Part shown: one piece after another, positions 1 through 5,445 of the stretch
Layout of the letters: every line of letters starts with the position of its first letter
Numbering within the stretch: position 1 is the stretch's first letter
Assembly: GCA_964618855.1 (NCBI GenBank)
Contig: CAZUCD010000201.1
Coordinates: 1-5,791, forward strand
DNA: 5,791 bases
Origin: CAZUCD01 sp964618855
GTDB taxonomy: Bacteria > Sumerlaeota > Sumerlaeia > SLMS01 > JANRJK01
Direction of reading: 5' to 3'
Notes under the pieces: generated by a model
Seen by the model: the letters and a program-made list of their open reading frames with translations, nothing else
The model's database searches: none
Told to the model about the DNA's origin: nothing
Position numbers and translations under genes: made by a program

Positions 1-1593
1 CTCCGCATGAGAGCGGGCGATGGCGAGCCCGAGGCCGGTGCCGCCGGGCTTGTCGGTGAAGAATGGCATGAAGAGCTTTTCCTGCGCCTCCCTGGAAAGG
101 CCGCGGCCGTTGTCCCGGATGGTGAACGCGACGCCGGGTGTTCCGTCGGGTGCGTTCACGGCCTGCGTGGAGATGGAGATTTCGCCGTCATCGGAGAGCG
201 CCTCGAGGGCGTTGCGGCCGAGGTTGAGCAGGGCCTCCTCAAGGCGCGTGCGGTCGGCGGTGACTTCGGGAAGGGTGGGTGCGAGGCGCGAGTCGATCTC
301 GACCCGGCGGATGGAGCCCGGTGTGGCCGCGACCTCGAGGCGCAGGAGCGTGGCGGTGCGCTCCGCAAGCGCGTTCGGGTCGAGGACGTGGCGTTCCGGC
401 ATGGGGCGCCGGGCGATGTCGAGCAGGGTGTGGACCTTGCGGTCGATGGCGGCGACCTCCTCCGCGATGATCTCGAGGTGGGAGAGCATCTGATCGCGCT
501 GGGAGAGGTTTTCCTGCCGCTCGATTTTCTCTCGGAGCATCTGCGTGTAGCCCTTGATGGGACCGAGGGGGTTCTTGATTTCGTGGGCGATGCGCGCGGC
601 GAGTTCGCCGACCATGCTGAGGCGCTCGGCGCGGCGGAGGCGCTCCTGCGTCTCGCGCAGCTCGCGCTGCGCCTCGACGACGAGCTTGCGGTACTCCCAC
701 GCGCGCCGGAAGAACAAGCGGTCGAACCACGACTGTGGCGTTGGAAGTGTCGCGAGGAACAGCATGAGTATGACGGCGATGGCGAGGATGTACGCCTGGT
801 TGTCGCCGGGAATCAGGGGGCGCTGCGCGACGATTTCGTAGAGCTGCAGGACGAGCGAGACGACGAGGAGGGCCGTGGCGCCGGCGAGCGTGTAGAAGAG
901 CCAGCGGCTGAGGAGGAAGGGCCGCTCGAAGTCGCCCTGCCTGATGGCGATGAAGAGCCCGAGCTGGGCCAGGACGGCCCCGAGGAGCGTCGGTGAGGGC
1001 AGCACGCCGCGAAACTCGTCCCGGGTGACCAGCCAGAAGAGGACGGCGAAGGTGAGCGTGCCGAAAATCGCGCCGATCATGTGCTTGGAAAGGTCGCGGA
1101 CGGGGCCGGGTGGGCTCCGCCGGTACCGCAGGCCGAAGGAGGCGAGCGCGGTCATCGTCCACATCAGGAAGTACACGTAGGTGGCGAAGAGCCACGCGCG
1201 GTCCTGCAGGTCCCCGGAGAGGTCCACGCGATAGCCGAGGGGGTGCTGGGGGAAGGACCGGAAGTCGGCAAAGGCGAGGAGCCCGATCGCCGGCATGAAG
1301 GCGACGAAGGCCACGGACCGCTTGCGCCACAGGGGGCTGATCGGGTCCGGGTGCGTGACGGCGAGGAGGAGGTAGCCCGCAGGCACGATCAGGGCGCAGA
1401 GCACTGGCATGAGCACGCCGATGGCGGACTCGCGGTTGACCTCGAGGGCGAGCAGTCCCGAGCCGTACAGGATCAGGGCCGCTGCGTTCACGAGGACGAA
1501 GATGCCAACGCGCGAGCGGTCGCGCTCCCTCAGCACGAAGAAGAGGACGAGAAAGTTCAGCAGGAGCAGCGAGAGGGCCGCGAAGAGCCGCAT
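1..1593 (-). CDS. Membrane sensor histidine kinase (C-terminus cut by window edge)
   Basis: This reading frame stays open from an ATG at 1593 to the left edge (531 codons, no stop), so the 3' end is missing. I translated it directly. Residues 1-285 are strongly hydrophobic, with about nine candidate spans (roughly 1-21, 30-50, 59-79, 93-109, 134-155, 172-190, 201-217, 231-250, 268-284), resembling the 7TM-type input regions of some bacterial kinases. A DRLFFRRAWEYRKL linker and a charged coiled coil (about 300-327) follow. The HisKA H-box is IAHEIKNPLGPIKGY, with phosphoacceptor His337. The HATPase domain has the N-box around Asn461, G1 DNGRGL at Asp494, an F-box-like LFMPFFTDKP and G2 GGTGLGLA at 517. 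All catalytic motifs are intact, so it should autophosphorylate; probably only a few dozen residues are lost. The ligand and cognate regulator are unknown. The start fits because the first span begins at once, though no good Shine-Dalgarno is seen. It is divergent from the diguanylate cyclase. Confidence 0.93.
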   Translation of the reverse strand, partial: MRLFAALSLLLLNFLVLFFVLRERDRSRVGIFVLVNAAALILYGSGLLALEVNRESAIGVLMPVLCALIVPAGYLLLAVTHPDPISPLWRKRSVAFVAFMPAIGLLAFADFRSFPQHPLGYRVDLSGDLQDRAWLFATYVYFLMWTMTALASFGLRYRRSPPGPVRDLSKHMIGAIFGTLTFAVLFWLVTRDEFRGVLPSPTLLGAVLAQLGLFIAIRQGDFERPFLLSRWLFYTLAGATALLVVSLVLQLYEIVAQRPLIPGDNQAYILAIAVILMLFLATLPTPQSWFDRLFFRRAWEYRKLVVEAQRELRETQERLRRAERLSMVGELAARIAHEIKNPLGPIKGYTQMLREKIERQENLSQRDQMLSHLEIIAEEVAAIDRKVHTLLDIARRPMPERHVLDPNALAERTATLLRLEVAATPGSIRRVEIDSRLAPTLPEVTADRTRLEEALLNLGRNALEALSDDGEISISTQAVNAPDGTPGVAFTIRDNGRGLSREAQEKLFMPFFTDKPGGTGLGLAIARSHAE

Positions 1594-1744
1594 GGTTGGG
1601 GGCCGCCGTGCGGAAACAGTGGCGCCGGGCCGCGGGAGTGACAAGCCCCGCGGGGGCCCGGGTAACGGGAAGATTCGGTGCCCCCCTTTTTTCCTCGCAT
1701 ACGGCGGCCCTGCGGGGCACGCTCTGCTCCGAAAGTGAGGATGT
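1594..1744. promoter_or_regulatory. Divergent intergenic region, putative promoters for both flanking genes
   Basis: This 151-bp gap separates the two divergent starts, so it must carry promoters for both. For the kinase, the minus strand has TTGTCA (complement of 1639-1644), one mismatch from a sigma70 -35 box, but the expected -10 position is GC-rich and poor. For the cyclase, CATACG at 1698-1703 is a weak -10-like site with no good -35. Other visible structure is a perfect 10-bp palindrome CCCCGCGGGG at 1646-1655, followed by more G/C-run sequence to about 1662, and a C6T6 tract at 1681-1692. The region is certain to be non-coding with respect to the two flanking genes; the individual promoter boxes are weak guesses. 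Confidence 0.4.
1737..1740 (+). promoter_or_regulatory. Ribosome binding site that fixes the cyclase start
   Basis: GAGG lies 4 nt before the ATG at 1745, a short but usable spacing. An in-frame TGA at 1736-1738 rules out any earlier start. The ATG at 1741 is in another frame, so 1745 is the first possible start. Confidence 0.5.
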
Positions 1745-3211
1745 ATGCCGGACCAGTTCGAGCGGCTTGTCGGGGGACGAATCAACCGGGCGGTGCGCCG
1801 GCTGGTGCTTCTGGGCGTGCCGGCGCGTTGGATGGAGGGCCTTCGCGGCACCTCCGCGGTGACGCTTGTCGTGGCGCGGGACTCGGAGGAGGCGGCAACC
1901 CTCGCGACGAGGGAAAACTCGGCGATCTTCGCCAGCCTGGACGCGGGGGAGGACGCCCTGCGGCGCCTTGCGATCGCGCGCGCCTCGCAGACGGTCCCGC
2001 CCGTCCTGATCACCTGCGGCGGTGGTCCGGGGGGGGCGAAGCGCTCCCTGTCCTTCGATGCCGTCGCGCACCTGGAGGAGCCCCCGGATGCCCTCTACCT
2101 GTGCGGATTGATCGACGGGAGCCAGCTCACCTACGACGGCAAGCGGCTGCGCACAGCATCGCAGGTCATGCGCATCCAGACGCTCTACGAGCTGTCGAGC
2201 CGGCTGCTCCGGACGATGCAGAGGTCGAACCTGGGCCCCGTGCTCGGGACAACTCTTCCCCGGCTGCTGGACGTGCCGTTCATCCTTGTTGCGCTGCCGC
2301 ACTCGAGCCAGCCGCTCCCCTATGCGCACTGCCCCAACGGGATAACCGCGGAGGCGAGGGAGATGCTGCGGGAGCACCTGCGCAAGGCCTGGGAGGTGCT
2401 TGCGCCGGACGAGCGGGGGTCGGACTGGTCTTTCCTCGACGCCCTGCCCCCCTCGGACGCGGGGGGCATCAGCCGGGTCGCGGCGGACTCCTTTGTCACG
2501 ACGCCGATCACCCGGGGCACGCGCACGTGCGGGTTCTTCACGGTGCTGCCGGACTCTTCCTGGTCCGAGGACGAACCGCGCATGCAGACGTTCTTCGTCA
2601 TCGGCGACCTGCTCGGCGTGGTGCTCTACAACTTCGACCTGCTGGAGGAGCTTGAACGAAGGGCGACGCACGACGGGCTGACGGGGCTGAACAACCGGCA
2701 GACAGTGATGGAGCGCTTCGAGGCGGAATGCCAGCGTGCGCGGCGGTACGAACTCCCCATCAGCGTGCTTGTGATGGACCTGGACCACTTCAAGAAGGTG
2801 AACGACACGTTTGGGCACCAGGCGGGGGACGCGGTTCTGAAGGCGTTCGCGCGCGCCCTCGGGACGGCGGTGCGCGACGTGGACTTCATCGGACGCGCCG
2901 GCGGCGAGGAGTTCGTCGCCGTTCTGCCGCAGACGGGGCTCCACGGCGCCTGCCAGGTGGCGGATCGCGTGCGCTCCGCGATCACGAGCGTCCGCGTCCC
3001 AGTCAACAGGACGGAGATCGGCGTGACCGTGAGCATAGGCGTCGCATCCGCGACGGGGGCGGGGGCGAACGTGACACAACTCCTCGCCCGGGCCGATGAG
3101 GCCCTCTACCGCGCGAAGCAACTCGGGCGGAACCGCGTCGAAGTGGACCGGCCGAAACGCGCGCTCGACCTGGTGGGCGGCGATCCCGAGGAGTCGATCG
3201 ACCTCTTCTGA
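1745..3211 (+). CDS. Diguanylate cyclase, GAF-like plus GGDEF domains
   Basis: Predicted to condense two GTP into the second messenger c-di-GMP. The C-terminal GGDEF domain (about 305-470 of 488) begins with HDGLTGLNNR at 309. It carries the nucleotide/metal motif MDLDHFKKVND (Asp345, Asn353), then FGHQAGD, and the signature RAGGEEF with GGEEF at 386-390. An RxxD motif (Arg377-Asp380) sits exactly five residues before GGEEF, the canonical inhibitory I-site, so product feedback is expected. A signalling helix (about 142-165, RIQTLYELSSRLL) leads into a GAF-like region (about 165-300). Residues 1-140 match nothing I can name. The pattern 'SAIFASLD...LRRLAIARA...PPVLITCGG' recalls a response-regulator receiver without its acidic pocket, which is inference only. 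There is no membrane span, so it is cytosolic. It is divergent from the sensor kinase, suggesting possible joint signalling. The enzyme class is very likely; the input signal is unknown. Confidence 0.95.
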   Translation: MPDQFERLVGGRINRAVRRLVLLGVPARWMEGLRGTSAVTLVVARDSEEAATLATRENSAIFASLDAGEDALRRLAIARASQTVPPVLITCGGGPGGAKRSLSFDAVAHLEEPPDALYLCGLIDGSQLTYDGKRLRTASQVMRIQTLYELSSRLLRTMQRSNLGPVLGTTLPRLLDVPFILVALPHSSQPLPYAHCPNGITAEAREMLREHLRKAWEVLAPDERGSDWSFLDALPPSDAGGISRVAADSFVTTPITRGTRTCGFFTVLPDSSWSEDEPRMQTFFVIGDLLGVVLYNFDLLEELERRATHDGLTGLNNRQTVMERFEAECQRARRYELPISVLVMDLDHFKKVNDTFGHQAGDAVLKAFARALGTAVRDVDFIGRAGGEEFVAVLPQTGLHGACQVADRVRSAITSVRVPVNRTEIGVTVSIGVASATGAGANVTQLLARADEALYRAKQLGRNRVEVDRPKRALDLVGGDPEESIDLF

Positions 3212-3224
3212 CACTCCACGAACG

Positions 3225-3242
3225 CCCGGTGCTGCCTCCGGG
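3225..3242 (+). other. Small hairpin beside the Shine-Dalgarno of the zinc-ribbon gene
   Basis: CCCGG (3225-3229) and CCGGG (3238-3242) can pair around an 8-nt loop in the 47-bp gap after the cyclase. The right arm touches the probable Shine-Dalgarno GGAAGG (3241-3246). There is no T-run, so it is not a convincing terminator. Such short G/C stems are common by chance in GC-rich DNA. Confidence 0.2.
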
Positions 3243-3258
3243 AAGGTGACCCATCCTC

Positions 3259-3882
3259 GTGCCCCAACTGCCGAGCCAACCCCCGGGCGAACATCAACCC
3301 CCGGCTTCCGTGAAGCGGTCGGCCATCTCCCCCATCCGCCTCGTCGCGATGGGGTGCCTCGTTTGCTTCCTCCTGGGCATCGGCTGCGTCGCGGCTTTCG
3401 GAATCTTCGTCGCAAAGGGAACGGGTGATGCAAAGCCCGACGCCGACGCCTTCCTCGTCCGACTGCAGAACAGTGACGCGGCGGGGGCGTGGCACGAGAG
3501 CCATCCCGAGTTCCGGAGCGAACACTCGCAGGAGACGCTGGCCTCCGTCATGCAACGAACATCCGAGGTGATGGGTCCCCTGACTGCGTGGAACCTCACC
3601 GGGACGTTCGTGGAGAGCAACACTGGCGGAAAGTTCGTGCGCCTGACCTACGCCGGTACGTTTGGGAATGGGGCGGGCACGATCACGGTGGTCATGAAGG
3701 GGAGTCCCGAGGGCAGGCGCGGCTACCAGATGCACAGTTTCAACATCGCTTCCCCCTTGTTCGACAAGAAGGCGGCCTGCCCCAATTGCAGCTACCCATG
3801 TGAACCCGGTACACGGTTTTGCCCGAAGTGCGGTGCGGCCCTGGAGGCCGAGGTGTCCGGCGCCGCCCCGGCGGAGCCCTAG
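3259..3882 (+). CDS. Single-span membrane protein with NTF2-like domain and C-terminal zinc ribbon
   Basis: A 207-residue protein of unknown function. A Pro-rich basic N-terminus (1-28, with Lys19, Arg20 and Arg27) precedes one membrane span (about 29-52). Then comes a roughly 115-residue domain starting 'DADAFLVRLQNSDAAGAWHE', which looks like the NTF2/cystatin-like fold of DUF4864-type proteins: an opening helix with an Ala-Trp pair, then strands such as 'KFVRLTYAGTFGNGAGTITVVM'. The C-terminus is a zinc ribbon: CPNC (174, 177), an extra Cys181, then CPKCG (188, 191). By the positive-inside rule the N-terminus is cytoplasmic, which would place the ribbon outside. Start choice: an in-frame TGA at 3247-3249 leaves GTG 3259 as the first start, with GGAAGG 12 nt upstream. 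An ATG at 3349 would give a protein lacking the N-terminal tail. It follows the cyclase by 47 bp on the same strand, so they may be co-transcribed. The coding call is firm; the function is unknown. Confidence 0.85.
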   Translation: MPQLPSQPPGEHQPPASVKRSAISPIRLVAMGCLVCFLLGIGCVAAFGIFVAKGTGDAKPDADAFLVRLQNSDAAGAWHESHPEFRSEHSQETLASVMQRTSEVMGPLTAWNLTGTFVESNTGGKFVRLTYAGTFGNGAGTITVVMKGSPEGRRGYQMHSFNIASPLFDKKAACPNCSYPCEPGTRFCPKCGAALEAEVSGAAPAEP

Positions 3883-3892
3883 GAGGCGCGGC

Positions 3893-3910
3893 GGAGGTTC
3901 AACCACCTCC
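3893..3910 (+). terminator. Hairpin after the zinc-ribbon gene, possible weak terminator
   Basis: GGAGGT (3893-3898) pairs perfectly with ACCTCC (3905-3910) around a 6-nt loop TCAACC, 11 nt after the stop codon. The stem is short and followed by AAAGCCC rather than a T-run, so it does not fit a strong rho-independent terminator. The left arm equals a perfect Shine-Dalgarno and the right arm equals the anti-Shine-Dalgarno core, but no start codon follows at a useful distance. Confidence 0.25.
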
Positions 3911-3913
3911 AAA
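3903..3913 (+). repeat. Direct repeat copy 1 (CCACCTCCAAA)
   Basis: This 11-bp sequence recurs exactly at 4017-4027, 114 bp downstream. In both places a GGT-containing G-rich arm precedes it (GGAGGTTCAA here, GGAAGGT there), so the similarity extends loosely beyond the exact core. It contains CACCTCC, the core of the 16S rRNA 3' tail. Confidence 0.4.
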
Positions 3914-4016
3914 GCCCGGACATTCCCCAAGAACCAGGCGATACCAGATTCGCGGACGCGCAAAACCACGCACGTCAGAACCGTAGTAGAAACTCGGGGG
4001 GAAAACTGGGGAAGGT

Positions 4017-4027
4017 CCACCTCCAAA
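4017..4027 (+). repeat. Direct repeat copy 2 (CCACCTCCAAA)
   Basis: An exact copy of the 11-mer at 3903-3913, preceded by GGAAGGT and followed by ACCCC. It lies about 100 bp upstream of the TPR gene start. It could be a regulator site or a chance repeat. Confidence 0.4.
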
Positions 4028-4125
4028 ACCCCTTGCCGGGGGGCCCGTGTCGGCGGCTAGGCTCGTTGTTTGCCGTATGCTGGCGGGACTAGCGTCCGCC
4101 GAAGGCACCAAGGAACCGATACGTC

Positions 4126-4998
4126 ATGGCTGAAGTGAAGGAACTACCGCGGCCGGCCAATGCGCAGGTCGAGCTCGATGTCGAGGAACGGATCGAGCTC
4201 GGCGTCGGCTGGATTCTGGACCACCGCAAGCACATCCTGAACCTGGTCCTGCTCGGGTCGCTGATCTGGGTGGGGACGCTCGCCTACAGGAACTGGCACA
4301 CGGGCCAGATGGAGAAGGCGAACGACCTGTTCTACGGGGCGGAACTCGCCTACCAGGAGGCGATCTCGAAGACGGTTTTCGGAACGCCGGAGCGCGCCGC
4401 CAAGATGGCGGAGGTGCGCGAGAAGGCGCAGAAGGTGCGTGACGAGTACCCGAAGGCGGCCGTGGCGCGCGCCGCCGTGCTCCTGCAGGGGGACAGCTAC
4501 TACTTTGCGGGGGACCCGGTGGGCTCCGCGGCGAACACCGGCGAGGCGATCCGGCTCTACGAGGAGTTCCTTCGGCAGGCGCAGTCTCCGGAGGAGCGCG
4601 CGCTCGGTTCGCTGGCGCTTGGCTATGCGAACGAGAACCGCCTCTTCCTGACGGGCGACTCGCAGTACTTCACCCCCGCGATCGACGCGTACGAGCAGGC
4701 CCGGCAGAACGCCGGGGACACGTTCCTGCGATACGAGGCGATGAACGCACTGGCAAGGCTGCATGCCTACGTGAAGCAGACGGACAAGGCGATAGAGCTC
4801 TATCGCGAGGTGTACAAGGCGCGCTACCGGCCTGTCGAGCAGCCCGACCCCGGCAGCATGAACATGAACGCGATGATGTTCTCGATGCTGAAGGAGCGGA
4901 TGCGTGCGTTCACGGTGGGCTCGACGGCGCGCGCGTCGCTGCAGGGGCTTGGCGTGGACGTCGAGGCGCTCGAGCGCGAGGCCGACGCGGGCAAGTGA
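4126..4998 (+). CDS. YfgM-like membrane-anchored TPR protein
   Basis: A 290-residue protein with a hydrophilic N-terminus (1-35), a single membrane span (about 36-54, HILNLVLLGSLIWVGTLAY) and a helical solenoid outside. Tetratricopeptide-like helix pairs are visible at about 112-150, 155-193 and 202-233 (for example 'MNALARLHAYVKQTDKAIELYREV'). The order of short cytoplasmic tail, one span, an 'AYQEAI' helix and TPRs is that of the TPR_21/YfgM family. YfgM partners the SecYEG translocon and periplasmic chaperones in E. coli, where it is about 206 residues, so this one is longer. A Met-rich patch lies at 245-259 (six Met). It could equally be a general scaffold; the exact role is inference. 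Start: ATG 4126 is preceded by AAGGA, and an in-frame TAG at 4090-4092 limits extension. Its stop overlaps the moaE start. Confidence 0.85.
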   Translation: MAEVKELPRPANAQVELDVEERIELGVGWILDHRKHILNLVLLGSLIWVGTLAYRNWHTGQMEKANDLFYGAELAYQEAISKTVFGTPERAAKMAEVREKAQKVRDEYPKAAVARAAVLLQGDSYYFAGDPVGSAANTGEAIRLYEEFLRQAQSPEERALGSLALGYANENRLFLTGDSQYFTPAIDAYEQARQNAGDTFLRYEAMNALARLHAYVKQTDKAIELYREVYKARYRPVEQPDPGSMNMNAMMFSMLKERMRAFTVGSTARASLQGLGVDVEALEREADAGK

Positions 4999-5438
4999 GC
5001 GGCGCGCGGATGCTCGTGGAGGTCCGCGCCTCCGCGATCTCGGTGGACGAGGTTGTGCGCCAGCTTGGCCTTCCCGCGGGGGCGGGCGACTCGGCCGCAG
5101 CCGACACGGAGGTCGGGGCCCTCGTGACGTTCAGCGGCATCGTGCGCGGCACGGAGAACGGCACGGCCATCTCCGGCCTGGCGTACGAGCACTATGCAGG
5201 CATGGCGGAGGCTCAGATGCGGCTGCTGGCCGAGGAGGCGTGCGCGCGCTGGAGCCTGAGGGCCGTGGCGCTCGTGCACCGCATCGGTGATGTGCCGCCC
5301 GGGGAGTCCTCCGTGATCGTGGCGGCGGCCTCGGGGCACCGCGCGGAGGCGTTCGAGGCGGCGCGGCACCTGATCGATGAGCTGAAGGCCCGCGTGCCGA
5401 TCTGGAAGTCGGTCGCGAACCCCGTCCTGCGCGCCTAG
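4995..5438 (+). CDS. moaE: Molybdopterin synthase catalytic subunit MoaE
   Basis: The large subunit of molybdopterin synthase, which with the thiocarboxylated MoaD converts cyclic pyranopterin monophosphate to molybdopterin in the cytosol. The sequence tracks E. coli MoaE (compared from memory): 'GALVTFSGIVRG' (Arg51), 'LAYEHYAGMAE', 'ALVHRIGDVPPGE', 'GHRAEAFEAARHLIDELK' and 'PIWK'. The active-site residues of the family are present: His115-Arg116, Lys131 and Lys138 (E. coli Lys119 and Lys126). The C-terminus ends nine residues after 'PIWK' with SVANPVLRA and lacks the usual W-containing tail. The total of 147 residues is otherwise near the family norm of about 150. GTG 4995 overlaps the TPR stop as GTGA, suggesting translational coupling. 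ATG 5010 (residue 6) is an equally plausible start. No moaD, moaA or moaC is in the window. Confidence 0.94.
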   Translation: MSGARMLVEVRASAISVDEVVRQLGLPAGAGDSAAADTEVGALVTFSGIVRGTENGTAISGLAYEHYAGMAEAQMRLLAEEACARWSLRAVALVHRIGDVPPGESSVIVAAASGHRAEAFEAARHLIDELKARVPIWKSVANPVLRA

Positions 5439-5445
5439 GGGGGCG

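Larger units (their letters stand above)
3883..4125. other. Intergenic region with probable promoter for the TPR-moaE unit
   Basis: This 243-bp gap shows no credible gene. It includes more A-rich stretches than its surroundings (for example around 3955-4010), as expected of non-coding DNA here. It holds a hairpin at 3893-3910 and an 11-bp direct repeat (3903-3913 and 4017-4027), both listed separately. A promoter for the 4126 gene should lie here; TTGCCG at 4033-4038 is a possible -35, but no convincing -10 is seen. Before the ATG at 4126, AAGGA at 4110-4114 can serve as Shine-Dalgarno with an 11-nt spacer. Confidence 0.45.

Noticed and set aside
7..996. A 329-codon plus-strand frame opposite the histidine kinase
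   Set aside because: Glu/Asp/Gly/Arg-rich with no domain; the minus strand carries every histidine kinase motif in order.
1678..2655. A 325-codon plus-strand frame overlapping the cyclase
   Set aside because: Ala/Gly/Pro/Arg-rich with no motif, and out of frame with the clear GAF-GGDEF protein.
3349..3400. Possible lipoprotein lipobox around Cys32 or Cys43 of the zinc-ribbon protein
   Set aside because: The residues before each cysteine (VAMGC, LGIGC) do not fit the L-[ASTVI]-[GAS]-C pattern, and Cys32 has no preceding hydrophobic segment.
239..3433. A 1064-codon open frame on the minus strand spanning the kinase, the intergenic gap and the cyclase
   Set aside because: It is Arg/Pro/His-rich low-complexity sequence with no recognisable domain, and it runs antisense to the cyclase and out of frame within the kinase. 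It is a GC-bias shadow.
3106..4026. A 306-codon minus-strand frame opposite the zinc-ribbon gene
   Set aside because: No domain is recognisable, and it overlaps the end of the cyclase and the whole zinc-ribbon gene, whose span and cysteine motifs are convincing.
4144..4764. A 206-codon minus-strand frame opposite the TPR gene
   Set aside because: Leu/Arg/Val-rich shadow sequence with no domain; the plus strand has the membrane span and TPR pattern.
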